A stretch of 42,801 nt of DNA, from the NCBI GenBank assembly GCA_030378035.1, contig JAUCGI010000005.1, forward strand, positions 8,750-51,550. Reading direction: 5' to 3'. This DNA is from Desulfobacterales bacterium HSG2 (GTDB lineage Bacteria; Desulfobacterota; Desulfobacteria; Desulfobacterales; 4be13). Made by a program: the position numbers and the translations under genes. Of the stretch, positions 8,168-15,393 are shown one piece after another; the stretch's first letter is position 1; each line of letters opens with the position of its first letter. The notes under the pieces are model-generated. The model saw only the letters and a program-made list of their open reading frames with translations, did not search any database and was not told the DNA's origin.

Positions 8168-9562
8168 ATGACTGAACCAAGAGAAATCAGGGATCCCGTT
8201 TTCGGGTTTGTAAAACTCAGCGGAACTGAGTCTGATCTTATCAGCACTCCGATTTTCCAGAGACTCAGACGAATCCGCCAGTTGGCATTTGCAAATTTGG
8301 TTTATCCTGGAGCGATTCACACGCGCTTTGAACATTCGCTGGGAGTTTGTCATGTTGCCGGCCTCCTGTCAGATTCACTTAAAATTTCTGAAGAAGACAA
8401 ACGATTAGTGCGTTTGGCGGCACTGCTTCATGATCTTGGTCATGGGCCTTTTTCCCATATTTCAGAGCAGATTCTTGAAATTTATACTGATAAGGAAAGT
8501 CTTCCCAAACATATTTCCAAAACAGAAAAAATACATGAATTAATAACTTCGGATATCATACTTAAAAATCATGATTTAAAAAGGCTGATCGGGCAGGCGA
8601 AGTGTGAAAAAATAGCCAACCTGCTCAAAGAAGGTTATGGCGACCCTCTTTTACGATCTGTTGTTTCAGGCCCTTTGGATGCTGACAAACAAGATTACCT
8701 CCTCAGAGACAGCTATTTTTGCGGGGTAAAATACGGTATTTTCGACTTCAAACAACTGCACCGTGAACTTCGGTCAGTTGATGATCTTTCGACAGGTAAG
8801 CAGTTAATGATATCAGAAGATGGCGTTCATGCTCTTGAACAATTTGTTTTGGCAAAATATTATCTTACCACTCAGGTTTATATGCATCGTATTCGTCTTA
8901 TAACAGACCAAATGTTGACCAGAGCGATGATATTGGGTATTGAGACTGATAAAATAGAGGAGATTGAAAAACTTTATAAATATAGCTGTGACGAAGACTA
9001 TGTACAAAACTATATCCGGTGGGATGACACAAAGATTCTTGTTTCATTTACCTGTGACAAATTTAAGGGAAAATATTGTCACAAGTTGTTAAAACGACTT
9101 CAGGAACGACAGCTTTTAAAACTTGTATTCAGAAAAAAGATCAATGAACTTCCGGAAGAATGCAGGGATACTTTAAGAAAAATTTCAAAACCGGAGTACA
9201 GAACTGAGCGTAAAAATCTGGAAGGATGTCTATGCAAGGTTGTTTGCAGAACGATAAAGGATAAATGTTTCCGGCAAATAAGAATTGCCGACGAAGATGC
9301 AAATATGTTCATAGTTCACACATATACCATCAAATCTGTTCGGACAGAATCGCGTAATGATGAAGCTTCGATACTTGTTGAGGATGGATCAGCGCATAAC
9401 CATTTTGAAGATGTGTCAACTCTTTTTCAATCCATCAATGAAAATCTCAGTGAGCTATTTGTTGAAGTTTATGCCCCTGTGGAATACGATTCCCCCGCGG
9501 CGAGACGAGAAATGTTTAATTTACTTGATGTACCAATAAAGGAAACCATAGGTTCTTTTTAG
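8168..9562 (+). CDS. HD-domain phosphohydrolase (COG1078, YwfO-like)
   Basis: This 464-residue protein belongs to the dGTPase/SAMHD1-like HD family. The metal-binding residues are visible as H56 in HTRFEHSLGV and H88-D89 in LLHDLGHGPFSH, with a later aspartate in GPLDADKQDYLLRDS. The N-terminus (RDPVFGFVKLS, then STPIFQRLRRIRQL) is typical of COG1078. Members hydrolyse dNTPs or related nucleotides, and related enzymes can act in phage defence; the substrate here is unknown. The next gene follows after 11 bases and resembles YwgA, which also neighbours ywfO in Bacillus subtilis. Confidence 0.88.
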   Translation: MTEPREIRDPVFGFVKLSGTESDLISTPIFQRLRRIRQLAFANLVYPGAIHTRFEHSLGVCHVAGLLSDSLKISEEDKRLVRLAALLHDLGHGPFSHISEQILEIYTDKESLPKHISKTEKIHELITSDIILKNHDLKRLIGQAKCEKIANLLKEGYGDPLLRSVVSGPLDADKQDYLLRDSYFCGVKYGIFDFKQLHRELRSVDDLSTGKQLMISEDGVHALEQFVLAKYYLTTQVYMHRIRLITDQMLTRAMILGIETDKIEEIEKLYKYSCDEDYVQNYIRWDDTKILVSFTCDKFKGKYCHKLLKRLQERQLLKLVFRKKINELPEECRDTLRKISKPEYRTERKNLEGCLCKVVCRTIKDKCFRQIRIADEDANMFIVHTYTIKSVRTESRNDEASILVEDGSAHNHFEDVSTLFQSINENLSELFVEVYAPVEYDSPAARREMFNLLDVPIKETIGSF

Positions 9563-9573
9563 GGAGGGAAAAA

Positions 9574-10119
9574 ATGCAAACACATGATTTTGTAATCTTA
9601 ACTTATGGCGCGTTAAAAGGGAAAATTTATGGTAAAACAGCTTTACAGAAAAAGGTATATTTTTTGGGAGTCATGCTGGGGCATGATCTCGGTTACGGGC
9701 CGCACTACTATGGCCCTTATTCTACACAAGTGGCCGACGCAAACTCCGAACTCAAGTCACTGGGTTACCTTTCTGTAATCGTAAATGCTCGGGAAACTGA
9801 CTCCCGGGGTTTTGAAAAGGCCAGATATGACTTCCAACTGACCAAAGACGGGTATAAACTTTTTGAACGCAAGAAAAAGGAATATTCTGCGGAGTGGCCT
9901 GAATTCAAAAAAGCGGCAGAAGTATTGCAAAAGGCGGGTGATGTTCATTACATGGCGCTTACTGTTGCAGCTAAGGCATACTTTATTCTGAATATGCGGG
10001 GCAAGGCAAGTTTAGAGGCAATAAAGAAAATTGCCAGGGAATTCGGCTGGTCTCCGAGCAATGATGAACTGAATCAGGCTGTGGAGTTTTTGAAGAAGAT
10101 GGATTTGGTACAGAACTGA
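9574..10119 (+). CDS. YwgA-like protein
   Basis: This 181-residue soluble protein has a GGGAGG ribosome-binding site. The N-terminal region (LKGKIYGKTALQKKVYFLGV, then YGPHYYGPYS) is the pattern of YwgA/DUF4065-like proteins with a winged-helix-like start. The C-terminus is helical (KIAREFGWSPSNDELNQAVE). Function is unknown. Pairing with a COG1078 HD phosphohydrolase is also seen in Bacillus (ywfO-ywgA), so the two probably work together, perhaps in nucleotide control. Downstream, CTCGTAACGAG at 10131 is repeated at 10738 before another gene. Confidence 0.7.
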   Translation: MQTHDFVILTYGALKGKIYGKTALQKKVYFLGVMLGHDLGYGPHYYGPYSTQVADANSELKSLGYLSVIVNARETDSRGFEKARYDFQLTKDGYKLFERKKKEYSAEWPEFKKAAEVLQKAGDVHYMALTVAAKAYFILNMRGKASLEAIKKIAREFGWSPSNDELNQAVEFLKKMDLVQN

Positions 10120-10194
10120 TGAGGCAGGGCCTCGTAACGAGCAAAGTGACAGACAGGTGCATTTGCGGGCAAAGAAAAAAGGAAGGTCACCCTG

Positions 10195-10623
10195 ATGGGA
10201 AGAAAAATTCGTAATTACCTGATTAACAAAAGAATGCAGCTCAGAATAGCTTTTGAATGTCTTTTTATTACCATACTCTCCTCTTTTTTAAGCGGATTTA
10301 TGGTATATGTCACAGTATGGCCTGTTGTTAAGGGATATGTTCCGTACGCTTTGATACACAATGCCCATGATCAAATTGTTTTCAGACTGCTCTGTTACGG
10401 TTTTCCGCTGATTCTTTTTATAGCGGTCTGCTGTATTGTTCTCACTCATCGGATAGCAGGCCCTCTCTATAACATAGAGAAAAAGCTTGACAGACTGATT
10501 CGGGGTGAGAATGTGGAACTCATAACACTGAGGAAAGATGATGAACTTAAAGAGCTTGCTGAAAAACTGAACAAGCTTATCCTTATGCTCAGATCCCGCA
10601 AACAAAAGGATCACCCAAATTAA
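10195..10623 (+). CDS. Small inner-membrane protein with a HAMP domain
   Basis: This 142-residue protein has two membrane helices (about 18-43 and 65-88) and a cytoplasmic HAMP-type linker (HRIAGPLYNIEKKLDRLI, then DDELKELAEKLNKLI). It has no kinase, cyclase or methyl-accepting domain, so it resembles a receptor cut off after HAMP. Such stand-alone HAMP proteins are known in Deltaproteobacteria, but their partners are generally unknown. GGAAGG lies upstream of the ATG. Confidence 0.75.
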   Translation: MGRKIRNYLINKRMQLRIAFECLFITILSSFLSGFMVYVTVWPVVKGYVPYALIHNAHDQIVFRLLCYGFPLILFIAVCCIVLTHRIAGPLYNIEKKLDRLIRGENVELITLRKDDELKELAEKLNKLILMLRSRKQKDHPN

Positions 10624-10630
10624 AAAAAAA

Positions 10631-10720
10631 CTGATTATAACGCCTTTTGGGGAATGACAGGATTTTGGGTCCGCTGAAACCTCTTGCCGGAGCAAGCTCC
10701 CCAAAAGGTGTTATAATCAG
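10631..10720. repeat. CTGATTATAAC palindromic element, short form
   Basis: CTGATTATAACGCCTTTTGG at 10631 is mirrored by CCAAAAGGTGTTATAATCAG ending at 10720. The core (GAATGACAGGATT, CCGCTGAAACC, GGAGCAAGCTCC) recurs at about 18780-18856 and 20159-20227. Runs of A just outside both ends could make it act as a bidirectional terminator, but it mainly looks like a small non-autonomous repeat between the HAMP gene and the adaptor gene. Confidence 0.88.
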
Positions 10721-10763
10721 AAAAAAACGAGGCGGAGCTCGTAACGAGTGATAGGAGAACTGA

Positions 10764-11504
10764 ATGAAATATTTTATATACTTTTTGAGCTTTGTGTTTA
10801 TATTTCTATTATCTGCTCCATGCACGGATGCACAGGGCACGGATGCAGAGCCGGAGGCTTATCCCGCAATTTTTGAGGCCACGCAGAGGGCGGTGCTGGC
10901 CGCGGAGCGTTCCGGTGTGCTGGTCAGTCTGAAATTTGATGTGGGAGACCGGGTCAAAAAGGGCACGGTTGTTGCCAAAGTGGATACAGGTGACCTGGGC
11001 CTGAGAAAGAAGCGGAGCGAGCTTTCCCTCAGACATTTTAATGTAAAGGTGAAGAATCTGGAAAAACTCATTCAGCGGGGACTGGCCACAGAAGAGGAAC
11101 TGGCCGGCGCCCGCACTGAAAAAGATCTGGCCTACACTGATATCCAGATTTTCAAAAAGCAGATTTCCAAATCACGGATCCATGCCCCTTTCAAATGTAT
11201 TGTGGTCCGTCGCCATGTACAGCCCCATGAATGGGTCACGGCCGGACAGCCGGTGGTGGAAGTCGTTGCTCCCGGAAAACTTCGGGCAGTCGCCAACATC
11301 CCCTCCCGACTGGCAATCCAAATGAAAAAAGGGGATACCTATACGTTTTATGTGAATGACCTGGATATTTCGGTTACCGGAACCGTGGAGGCCGTGGCTC
11401 CGGAAGTGGATGAGCTCAGCAATACCACCCAGGTGATCTGGAAAGTGGGAAAGACGGAAAAGGAACTTTTGTCAGGTATGAAGGGGGAGGTTCGGATTGA
11501 GTAG
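10764..11504 (+). CDS. Periplasmic adaptor (HlyD/RND membrane-fusion family)
   Basis: This 246-residue exported protein has a signal peptide (MKYFIYFLSFVFIFLLSAPC, with cleavage near residue 20-24, possibly a lipoprotein given the cysteine). The biotinyl-lipoyl halves are SGVLVSLKFDVGDRVKKG and IHAPFKCIVVRRHVQPHEWV, around a helical hairpin at about 78-130. A beta-barrel part follows and ends in SGMKGEVRIE. It would bridge an inner-membrane exporter and an outer-membrane channel; neither is in the window. AGGAGA precedes the ATG. With the M50-HlyD and GAF-HlyD proteins it probably forms one envelope system. Confidence 0.87.
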   Translation: MKYFIYFLSFVFIFLLSAPCTDAQGTDAEPEAYPAIFEATQRAVLAAERSGVLVSLKFDVGDRVKKGTVVAKVDTGDLGLRKKRSELSLRHFNVKVKNLEKLIQRGLATEEELAGARTEKDLAYTDIQIFKKQISKSRIHAPFKCIVVRRHVQPHEWVTAGQPVVEVVAPGKLRAVANIPSRLAIQMKKGDTYTFYVNDLDISVTGTVEAVAPEVDELSNTTQVIWKVGKTEKELLSGMKGEVRIE

Positions 11505-11632
11505 GCGGTTGACGGTTGACGGTTGACGGTTGACGGTTGGCGGTTGGCGGTTGACGGTTGGCGGTTGACGGTTGGCGGTTGACGGTTGTCAGTTGACGGT
11601 TGACGGTTGACGGTTGACGGTTGACGGTTGTC
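11503..11632. repeat. GGTTGAC heptanucleotide tandem repeat
   Basis: About 18 heptamers, mostly GGTTGAC with GGTTGGC and GGTTGTC variants, start immediately after the stop codon of the adaptor gene. No coding function is seen. The unit length matches the other tandem repeats in the window. Confidence 0.93.
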
Positions 11633-11677
11633 AGAATTTGAGGAACCATGACCAAATAACATCCGGCCACGCTTGTT

Positions 11678-11861
11678 TCGGATTGGCAAATCCGAAACAT
11701 CTGTCAATCCGGGAGGAGCGGGAAATGGGGAAATTATTTAGGAATCAGGTCCAAACAACTTTCCCGTTTGGATGAACAGACTGTGCGCCCGCATTGGCAG
11801 GTGGCAGATGAAATGGGCAAGTTGTTTGGTCGTCGTTCCTTAGTCACGGTTCCTAAATAAC
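11678..11861. repeat. Single family-1 hairpin and an inverted-repeat element
   Basis: A lone hairpin TTTCGGATTGGCAAATCCGA lies at about 11677-11699. It is followed by an element with ends TTATTTAGGA (11734-11743) and TCCTAAATAA (11851-11860) and inner arms CCAAACAACTTTCCC and GGGCAAGTTGTTTGG. The element abuts the antitoxin gene, where a BrnT toxin gene would normally be expected. I find no BrnT-like reading frame in it. Confidence 0.75.
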
Positions 11862-11871
11862 ACGATGGAAT

Positions 11872-12141
11872 ATGAAAAAGAAATCTTACACAGACTGGGC
11901 ATATTTTGATTCCTTAACAGATGATGAGATCGATATCCTTCCTACGACAGAGGAAGATTTGGCCCGGGCTGTTCTGCGTATGCCGAGATCACCGAAGGTC
12001 AGGGTTCCTGTGACAGTCAGTCTTGATATTGAGGTTCTTACATGGTTTAAATCTCAGAGCAAAGATTATCAGGTGAATATCAACAATGTCTTGCGCATAT
12101 ATATGGAAACGCGGAAAACTTCCGTATCCGAATGCAAATGA
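11872..12141 (+). CDS. brnA: BrnA-family antitoxin, apparently without BrnT
   Basis: This 89-residue protein has the BrnA/CopG-like C-terminus: VTVSLDIEVLTWFKSQSKDY followed by QVNINNVLRIYME, a ribbon-helix-helix DNA-binding fold. BrnA normally follows the BrnT ribonuclease toxin and represses the operon with it. Here the upstream space is filled by an inverted-repeat element, so the antitoxin looks orphaned. The ribosome-binding site is weak (GATGGA). The gene symbol rests on family resemblance only. Confidence 0.75.
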   Translation: MKKKSYTDWAYFDSLTDDEIDILPTTEEDLARAVLRMPRSPKVRVPVTVSLDIEVLTWFKSQSKDYQVNINNVLRIYMETRKTSVSECK

Positions 12142-12171
12142 AGAAAAGAAATCTGATAAACAGGTAAATTC

Positions 12172-13632
12172 TTGAACTCAGAATCACCCAAAAACCAAAA
12201 CAATAGGCCGTCAGAGGCCAGAGGCCAGAGGCCCGTGACCGGCAATCAGCAGCCGGCACCTCGTGAAATCGTCCTGGCCCGATTTATCCGGCTCTGTTCA
12301 GCAGTCCTTTCCACTCCCATCCCCCAGGAAGCGGCCGCGCTGACGGTGAACCGTATTTCGGAGCTTGTCCGGGTGGATCGGGCAGTGCTTGTCCGTCTGA
12401 CCGGGAAACACGCGATCCTTGCCGTCACCGGCGGAGGGCCGGCTGCACAGGACAGCTCCTTTGCAGACGCGGTGGATGTTGCACGCCGCCAGTATAAAAA
12501 ACAGCAAAACCCGGTGGTGATCCCGTCTGAAACCCAGAACACCAAACACCAAACACCAGACCCAGAACACCAAACACCAAACACCAAACACCAAACACCA
12601 AACACCAAAATCCTGAAGGTGCAACAGGCAATGGGGGGAACCAGTATCTTATGGGTGCCGCTCTGGCTGGACAGGGACGCAAAGTCTCCTCCTGCTTACG
12701 CCCTTTGGCTGGAGCGCTGGCACGGACATCAGTGGGAGAGTGGTGATATTGAACTGCTCCAACATGCCGCGCTTTTTTTAGGCCACGGCATGGCCCGCCC
12801 GCGTACAGCGGTCCGCTCCGGTAAACCTCTTATGCGGTTCCTTGTCGTTCTGGCGCTGCTGATATTCCTTGCAATACCGGTAACATCCAGCGTCACCGCT
12901 CCGGTACAGGTGATCCCGGACCGCCCGCACCACATCTTCGCGCCCATGGACGGCATTTTAAAGGATCTTTTTGTTCAGCCGGGTCAGCAGGTAAAAGCAG
13001 ACACCGTATTGTTCCGATATGATTCCCGGGTATTGGACAAACGGCTGGATGAAGCGTACCGGAACGTCGCGGTTGCAAAGGCGAAACTGATGCGCTTGGA
13101 AGGCAAGGCCCATCGGGATCCGGAGGCCCGTGCGGAACTGCCAGTCCAGCAGTTGGAAGTGAGGCGGGCTGAAGCGGATGTGGATTTCTTTGCAAAACAG
13201 CAGGCCCGTGCAGAGGTGCGGACTGTAAAATCAGGCGTCATCGTATTGGACGACCCGGATGCCCTTATCGGTGCCGCGCTCCGGACAGGAGAGGCCGTCC
13301 TCAGTGTGGCCGATCCTTCCCGGACCAAGCTGCGCATCATGGTACCGGCAAGCGATGTGGGGTTCCTTAAAAAAGGGGCCATTGTAAAAATCCGCCTGGA
13401 CAGCGATCCGCTTCAAAGTCTTTCCGCGGTCATCGAACGAACAGGCTTTGAAATCAAGCTTTCGGAAAATCAGGTCCCATCGGTTCTCACCGAGGCGGTA
13501 TGGAGTGAAAATATTTCGGAAGTTCTGCCCGGCCAAACCGGGTCCGCAAAGATATCCGGAGAAACAACATGCATGGGAATGCAGATTCTGAGGAAGCCTC
13601 TGATTGCCCTGAGATCTCTTACAGGGCTATAA
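12172..13632 (+). CDS. GAF domain-HlyD membrane adaptor protein
   Basis: This 486-residue protein appears to start at a TTG preceded by CAGGTAA. Residues 30-205 form a GAF-like sensory domain (LARFIRLCSAVLSTPIPQEA, VNRISELVRVDRAVLVRL, DIELLQHAALFLGH). One membrane helix follows (about 222-242), then an HlyD adaptor with the lipoyl halves APMDGILKDLFVQPGQQVKA and TVKSGVIVLDDPDALIGAAL around a coiled coil. The GAF domain is interrupted at residues 123-146 by a translated heptanucleotide repeat (NTKHQTP units), and the N-terminus contains a second short one (AGAGGCC). It probably acts with the M50-HlyD protein and the short adaptor. Confidence 0.85.
   Translation: MNSESPKNQNNRPSEARGQRPVTGNQQPAPREIVLARFIRLCSAVLSTPIPQEAAALTVNRISELVRVDRAVLVRLTGKHAILAVTGGGPAAQDSSFADAVDVARRQYKKQQNPVVIPSETQNTKHQTPDPEHQTPNTKHQTPNTKILKVQQAMGGTSILWVPLWLDRDAKSPPAYALWLERWHGHQWESGDIELLQHAALFLGHGMARPRTAVRSGKPLMRFLVVLALLIFLAIPVTSSVTAPVQVIPDRPHHIFAPMDGILKDLFVQPGQQVKADTVLFRYDSRVLDKRLDEAYRNVAVAKAKLMRLEGKAHRDPEARAELPVQQLEVRRAEADVDFFAKQQARAEVRTVKSGVIVLDDPDALIGAALRTGEAVLSVADPSRTKLRIMVPASDVGFLKKGAIVKIRLDSDPLQSLSAVIERTGFEIKLSENQVPSVLTEAVWSENISEVLPGQTGSAKISGETTCMGMQILRKPLIALRSLTGL
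12538..12609 (+). repeat. Heptanucleotide repeat inside a coding region
   Basis: About ten ACACCAA-type heptamers lie inside the GAF-HlyD gene. Three units equal 21 bases, so they translate as a seven-residue repeat (NTKHQTP). Gain or loss of one unit would shift the frame. Confidence 0.93.
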
Positions 13633-13640
13633 GTTTTTGA

Positions 13641-13676
13641 GTTTCGAGCATCAAGCATCAAGCATCAAGCATCAAG
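13641..13676. repeat. GCATCAA heptanucleotide tandem repeat
   Basis: About four to five heptamers (AGCATCA/GCATCAA) lie between the GAF-HlyD gene and the glycerate kinase fragment. The fragment's reading frame runs into the repeat and ends there. Confidence 0.9.
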
Positions 13677-14161
13677 TTATCCTGCTTATCCTTCAGCGCA
13701 AGGTTGTGACAAGGGAGGGGAAGCAGGGCTGATCCGCCTCCTGAGAAAAGGCACAGCACCAGGTCATCCTTTCCCGCAGATTTCACAATATCCAGTATGG
13801 CGGCAGCGCCGTCCTGTCCGTTTTCATCAGGCACAGGGTGGCCGGCCTCCCTCAGTCTGATACGGGTCAGATTCGCCATGTGCCCGTATTTCACATTGAT
13901 GAGGCCATTTGTGATTCTTTTCCCAAGCAGGTCTTCGATAGCCGCGCCCATGGGTGCCGACGCCTTTCCCGCGCCGACAACAAACAGGTTTTTAAAACCG
14001 GAAAGATTGTAAATTCTGCTGCCGATAAAAAGACGGCTTCCCTCGATTTTGCAATATCTTTTAACAGCCGCGCCGGCTTCAACAGCCTCTGAGCCTTTAT
14101 AAAAAATAGCAGCGGCATTTTTCCGCATTTGGGTAACAATATTATTTGATTCGGGGATCAT
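13658..14161 (-). pseudogene. Glycerate 2-kinase (GckA/TtuD type), truncated
   Basis: Only the N-terminal part of the roughly 420-450 residue enzyme is present. Reading from ATG at 14161 gives NIVTQMRKNAAAIFYKG, LFVVGAGKASAPMGAAIE, REAGHPVPDENG and LCLFSGGGSALLPLP, all typical of glycerate 2-kinase. After KDKQ the frame enters the GCATCAA heptamers and stops at 13658. The C-terminal MOFRL half is absent nearby. An intact enzyme would phosphorylate D-glycerate to 2-phosphoglycerate. The deletion boundary coincides with the heptamers. Confidence 0.85.
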
Positions 14162-14199
14162 AATTTTTTGTGTACTTGACAAAATCTGAATATGGTTAT

Positions 14200-14365
14200 A
14201 AAAGATAGGGTTAAGAGTTAAGGCTGGATAGAAACTCTCAACCTTTAACAAAACTCAGAATTCCGATTTTGGAAAAAATCAGTGCAAATACGGTTTGGCA
14301 AACGCAGTTTCAGCACATTGCGGCTTCATCAGAATCCGTTTGCGACCAAAATCAGAATTGCTGAA
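14200..14365. repeat. Heptamer remnant and a palindromic element
   Basis: A GGGTTAAGAGTTAAGG remnant lies near 14208. After it TCAGAATTCCGATTTTGG (14255-14272) is mirrored by CCAAAATCAGAATTGCTGA (14346-14363), enclosing GGTTTGGCAAACG. No reading frame is convincing. The stretch to 14505 holds the start of the AlgH upstream region and a T-rich tract. Confidence 0.6.
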
Positions 14366-14505
14366 CAAAACTTCCGGCCTTTATATATAAAAAAATTTCA
14401 ATCATAAAAAGCAAAAACCGAGTTTTTGGAAGATCAACTCTGATGAATGAAATCCGGTTTTTTTTTCAGCAGACGTAAAAATCGGAAATCTGCAATCGAA
14501 ATATG

Positions 14506-14633
14506 GGCATCCTTCATAGAAGCTGAAAGGTGGTTTGCACTTTTTCCGACTTGCGGAACGACTTTGCAGGCCGTTCGGAGCAGTTTGCAAAACTGTTCCG
14601 CGGCAAAGTGCAAGCTGACAAATGAAAGATGCC
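14506..14633. repeat. GGCATCC-ended element, copy 2
   Basis: The left end GGCATCCTTCAT and right end ATGAAAGATGCC are inverted repeats. Inner arms TTTGCACTTTTTCCGACTTG and CGGCAAAGTGCAAGC also pair, with a short GGCCGTTCGGAGC core. The sequences just outside are near-identical direct repeats (CGGAAATCTGCAATCGAAA before, CGAAATCTGCAACCGAAAG after), as expected of an insertion with a target duplication. It ends 35 bases before the AlgH start. Confidence 0.85.
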
Positions 14634-14668
14634 GAAATCTGCAACCGAAAGTTTCCGTGGAGGGATAT

Positions 14669-15262
14669 ATGGAAAACGAATATTTCCCATCTGATCAGCA
14701 TCAGGTCCGTACTTCTCTTAAGGGGCAGTTTCTAATGGCAATGCCCGGTTTGGCTGATCCGAATTTTGCCTTTACCGTCACCTGTATTTGCGAACATGCT
14801 CCGGAGGGCGCTGTGGGGATTATTGTGAATCAGGTTCATGCTTTCCTTTCCGGAAAGGATATTTTTGATGAGCTTAAAATCAGGTACAAACCCGGATCTG
14901 AATTCATACCGATCCATCTCGGCGGCCCTGTTCACATCGATGAAATATTTGTGCTTCACGGGCCCCCTTTCGGGTGGAGGGGGTGTCTTATGGTGACACC
15001 TTTTCTTGCCATGAGCAATACCCGTGACATCCTGGAGGCCATCGCCATGGGCGAAGGTCCGAAATCCCTAATGATCGCCTTGGGGTGTGCGGGATGGGGG
15101 CCGGCACAATTGGAATCAGAGATCAGGCAAAATGCCTGGCTGACATCCCCGGCCTCTGAAAATGTTCTTTTCAATACTCCGGTTGAAGCCCGATGGGAGG
15201 AAGCCCTGAGAAATATGGGAATAGAACCGGCGCTTCTCTCGGATACGGCAGGTCATGCCTGA
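14669..15262 (+). CDS. algH: YqgE/AlgH family protein
   Basis: This 197-residue protein shows the family pattern: LKGQFLMAMPGLADPNFAFT, VTCICEHAPEGAVGIIVNQ, LGGPVHIDEIFVLH, ALGCAGWGPAQLESEI and NAWLTSPA. The length fits (about 185-200). The frame is open upstream to 14447, but that part lies in a repeat element; the ATG at 14669 has GGAGGG five to six bases upstream and starts where family members do. AlgH was named for an effect on alginate regulation in Pseudomonas; its biochemical role is unclear. Confidence 0.92.
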   Translation: MENEYFPSDQHQVRTSLKGQFLMAMPGLADPNFAFTVTCICEHAPEGAVGIIVNQVHAFLSGKDIFDELKIRYKPGSEFIPIHLGGPVHIDEIFVLHGPPFGWRGCLMVTPFLAMSNTRDILEAIAMGEGPKSLMIALGCAGWGPAQLESEIRQNAWLTSPASENVLFNTPVEARWEEALRNMGIEPALLSDTAGHA

Positions 15263-15265
15263 TTT

Positions 15266-15391
15266 GTCGGTTAGTTGTCAGTTGTCAGTTGTCAGTTGTC
15301 ACTCAAATAACGGACAACAACGGACAACCGACAACCGACAACCGACAACCGACCGACAACCGACAACTTAACCCTTAACCCTTAACACTTT
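15266..15391. repeat. Run of different heptanucleotide repeats
   Basis: In order, GTTGTCA heptamers (about 15270-15300), a non-repeated spacer, CGACAAC heptamers (about 15318-15367) and TTAACCC heptamers (about 15367-15388) fill the gap between algH and the dynamin-like gene. The GTTGTCA and CGACAAC runs are partly complementary and could pair as an imperfect stem. Confidence 0.92.
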
Positions 15392-15393
15392 TT

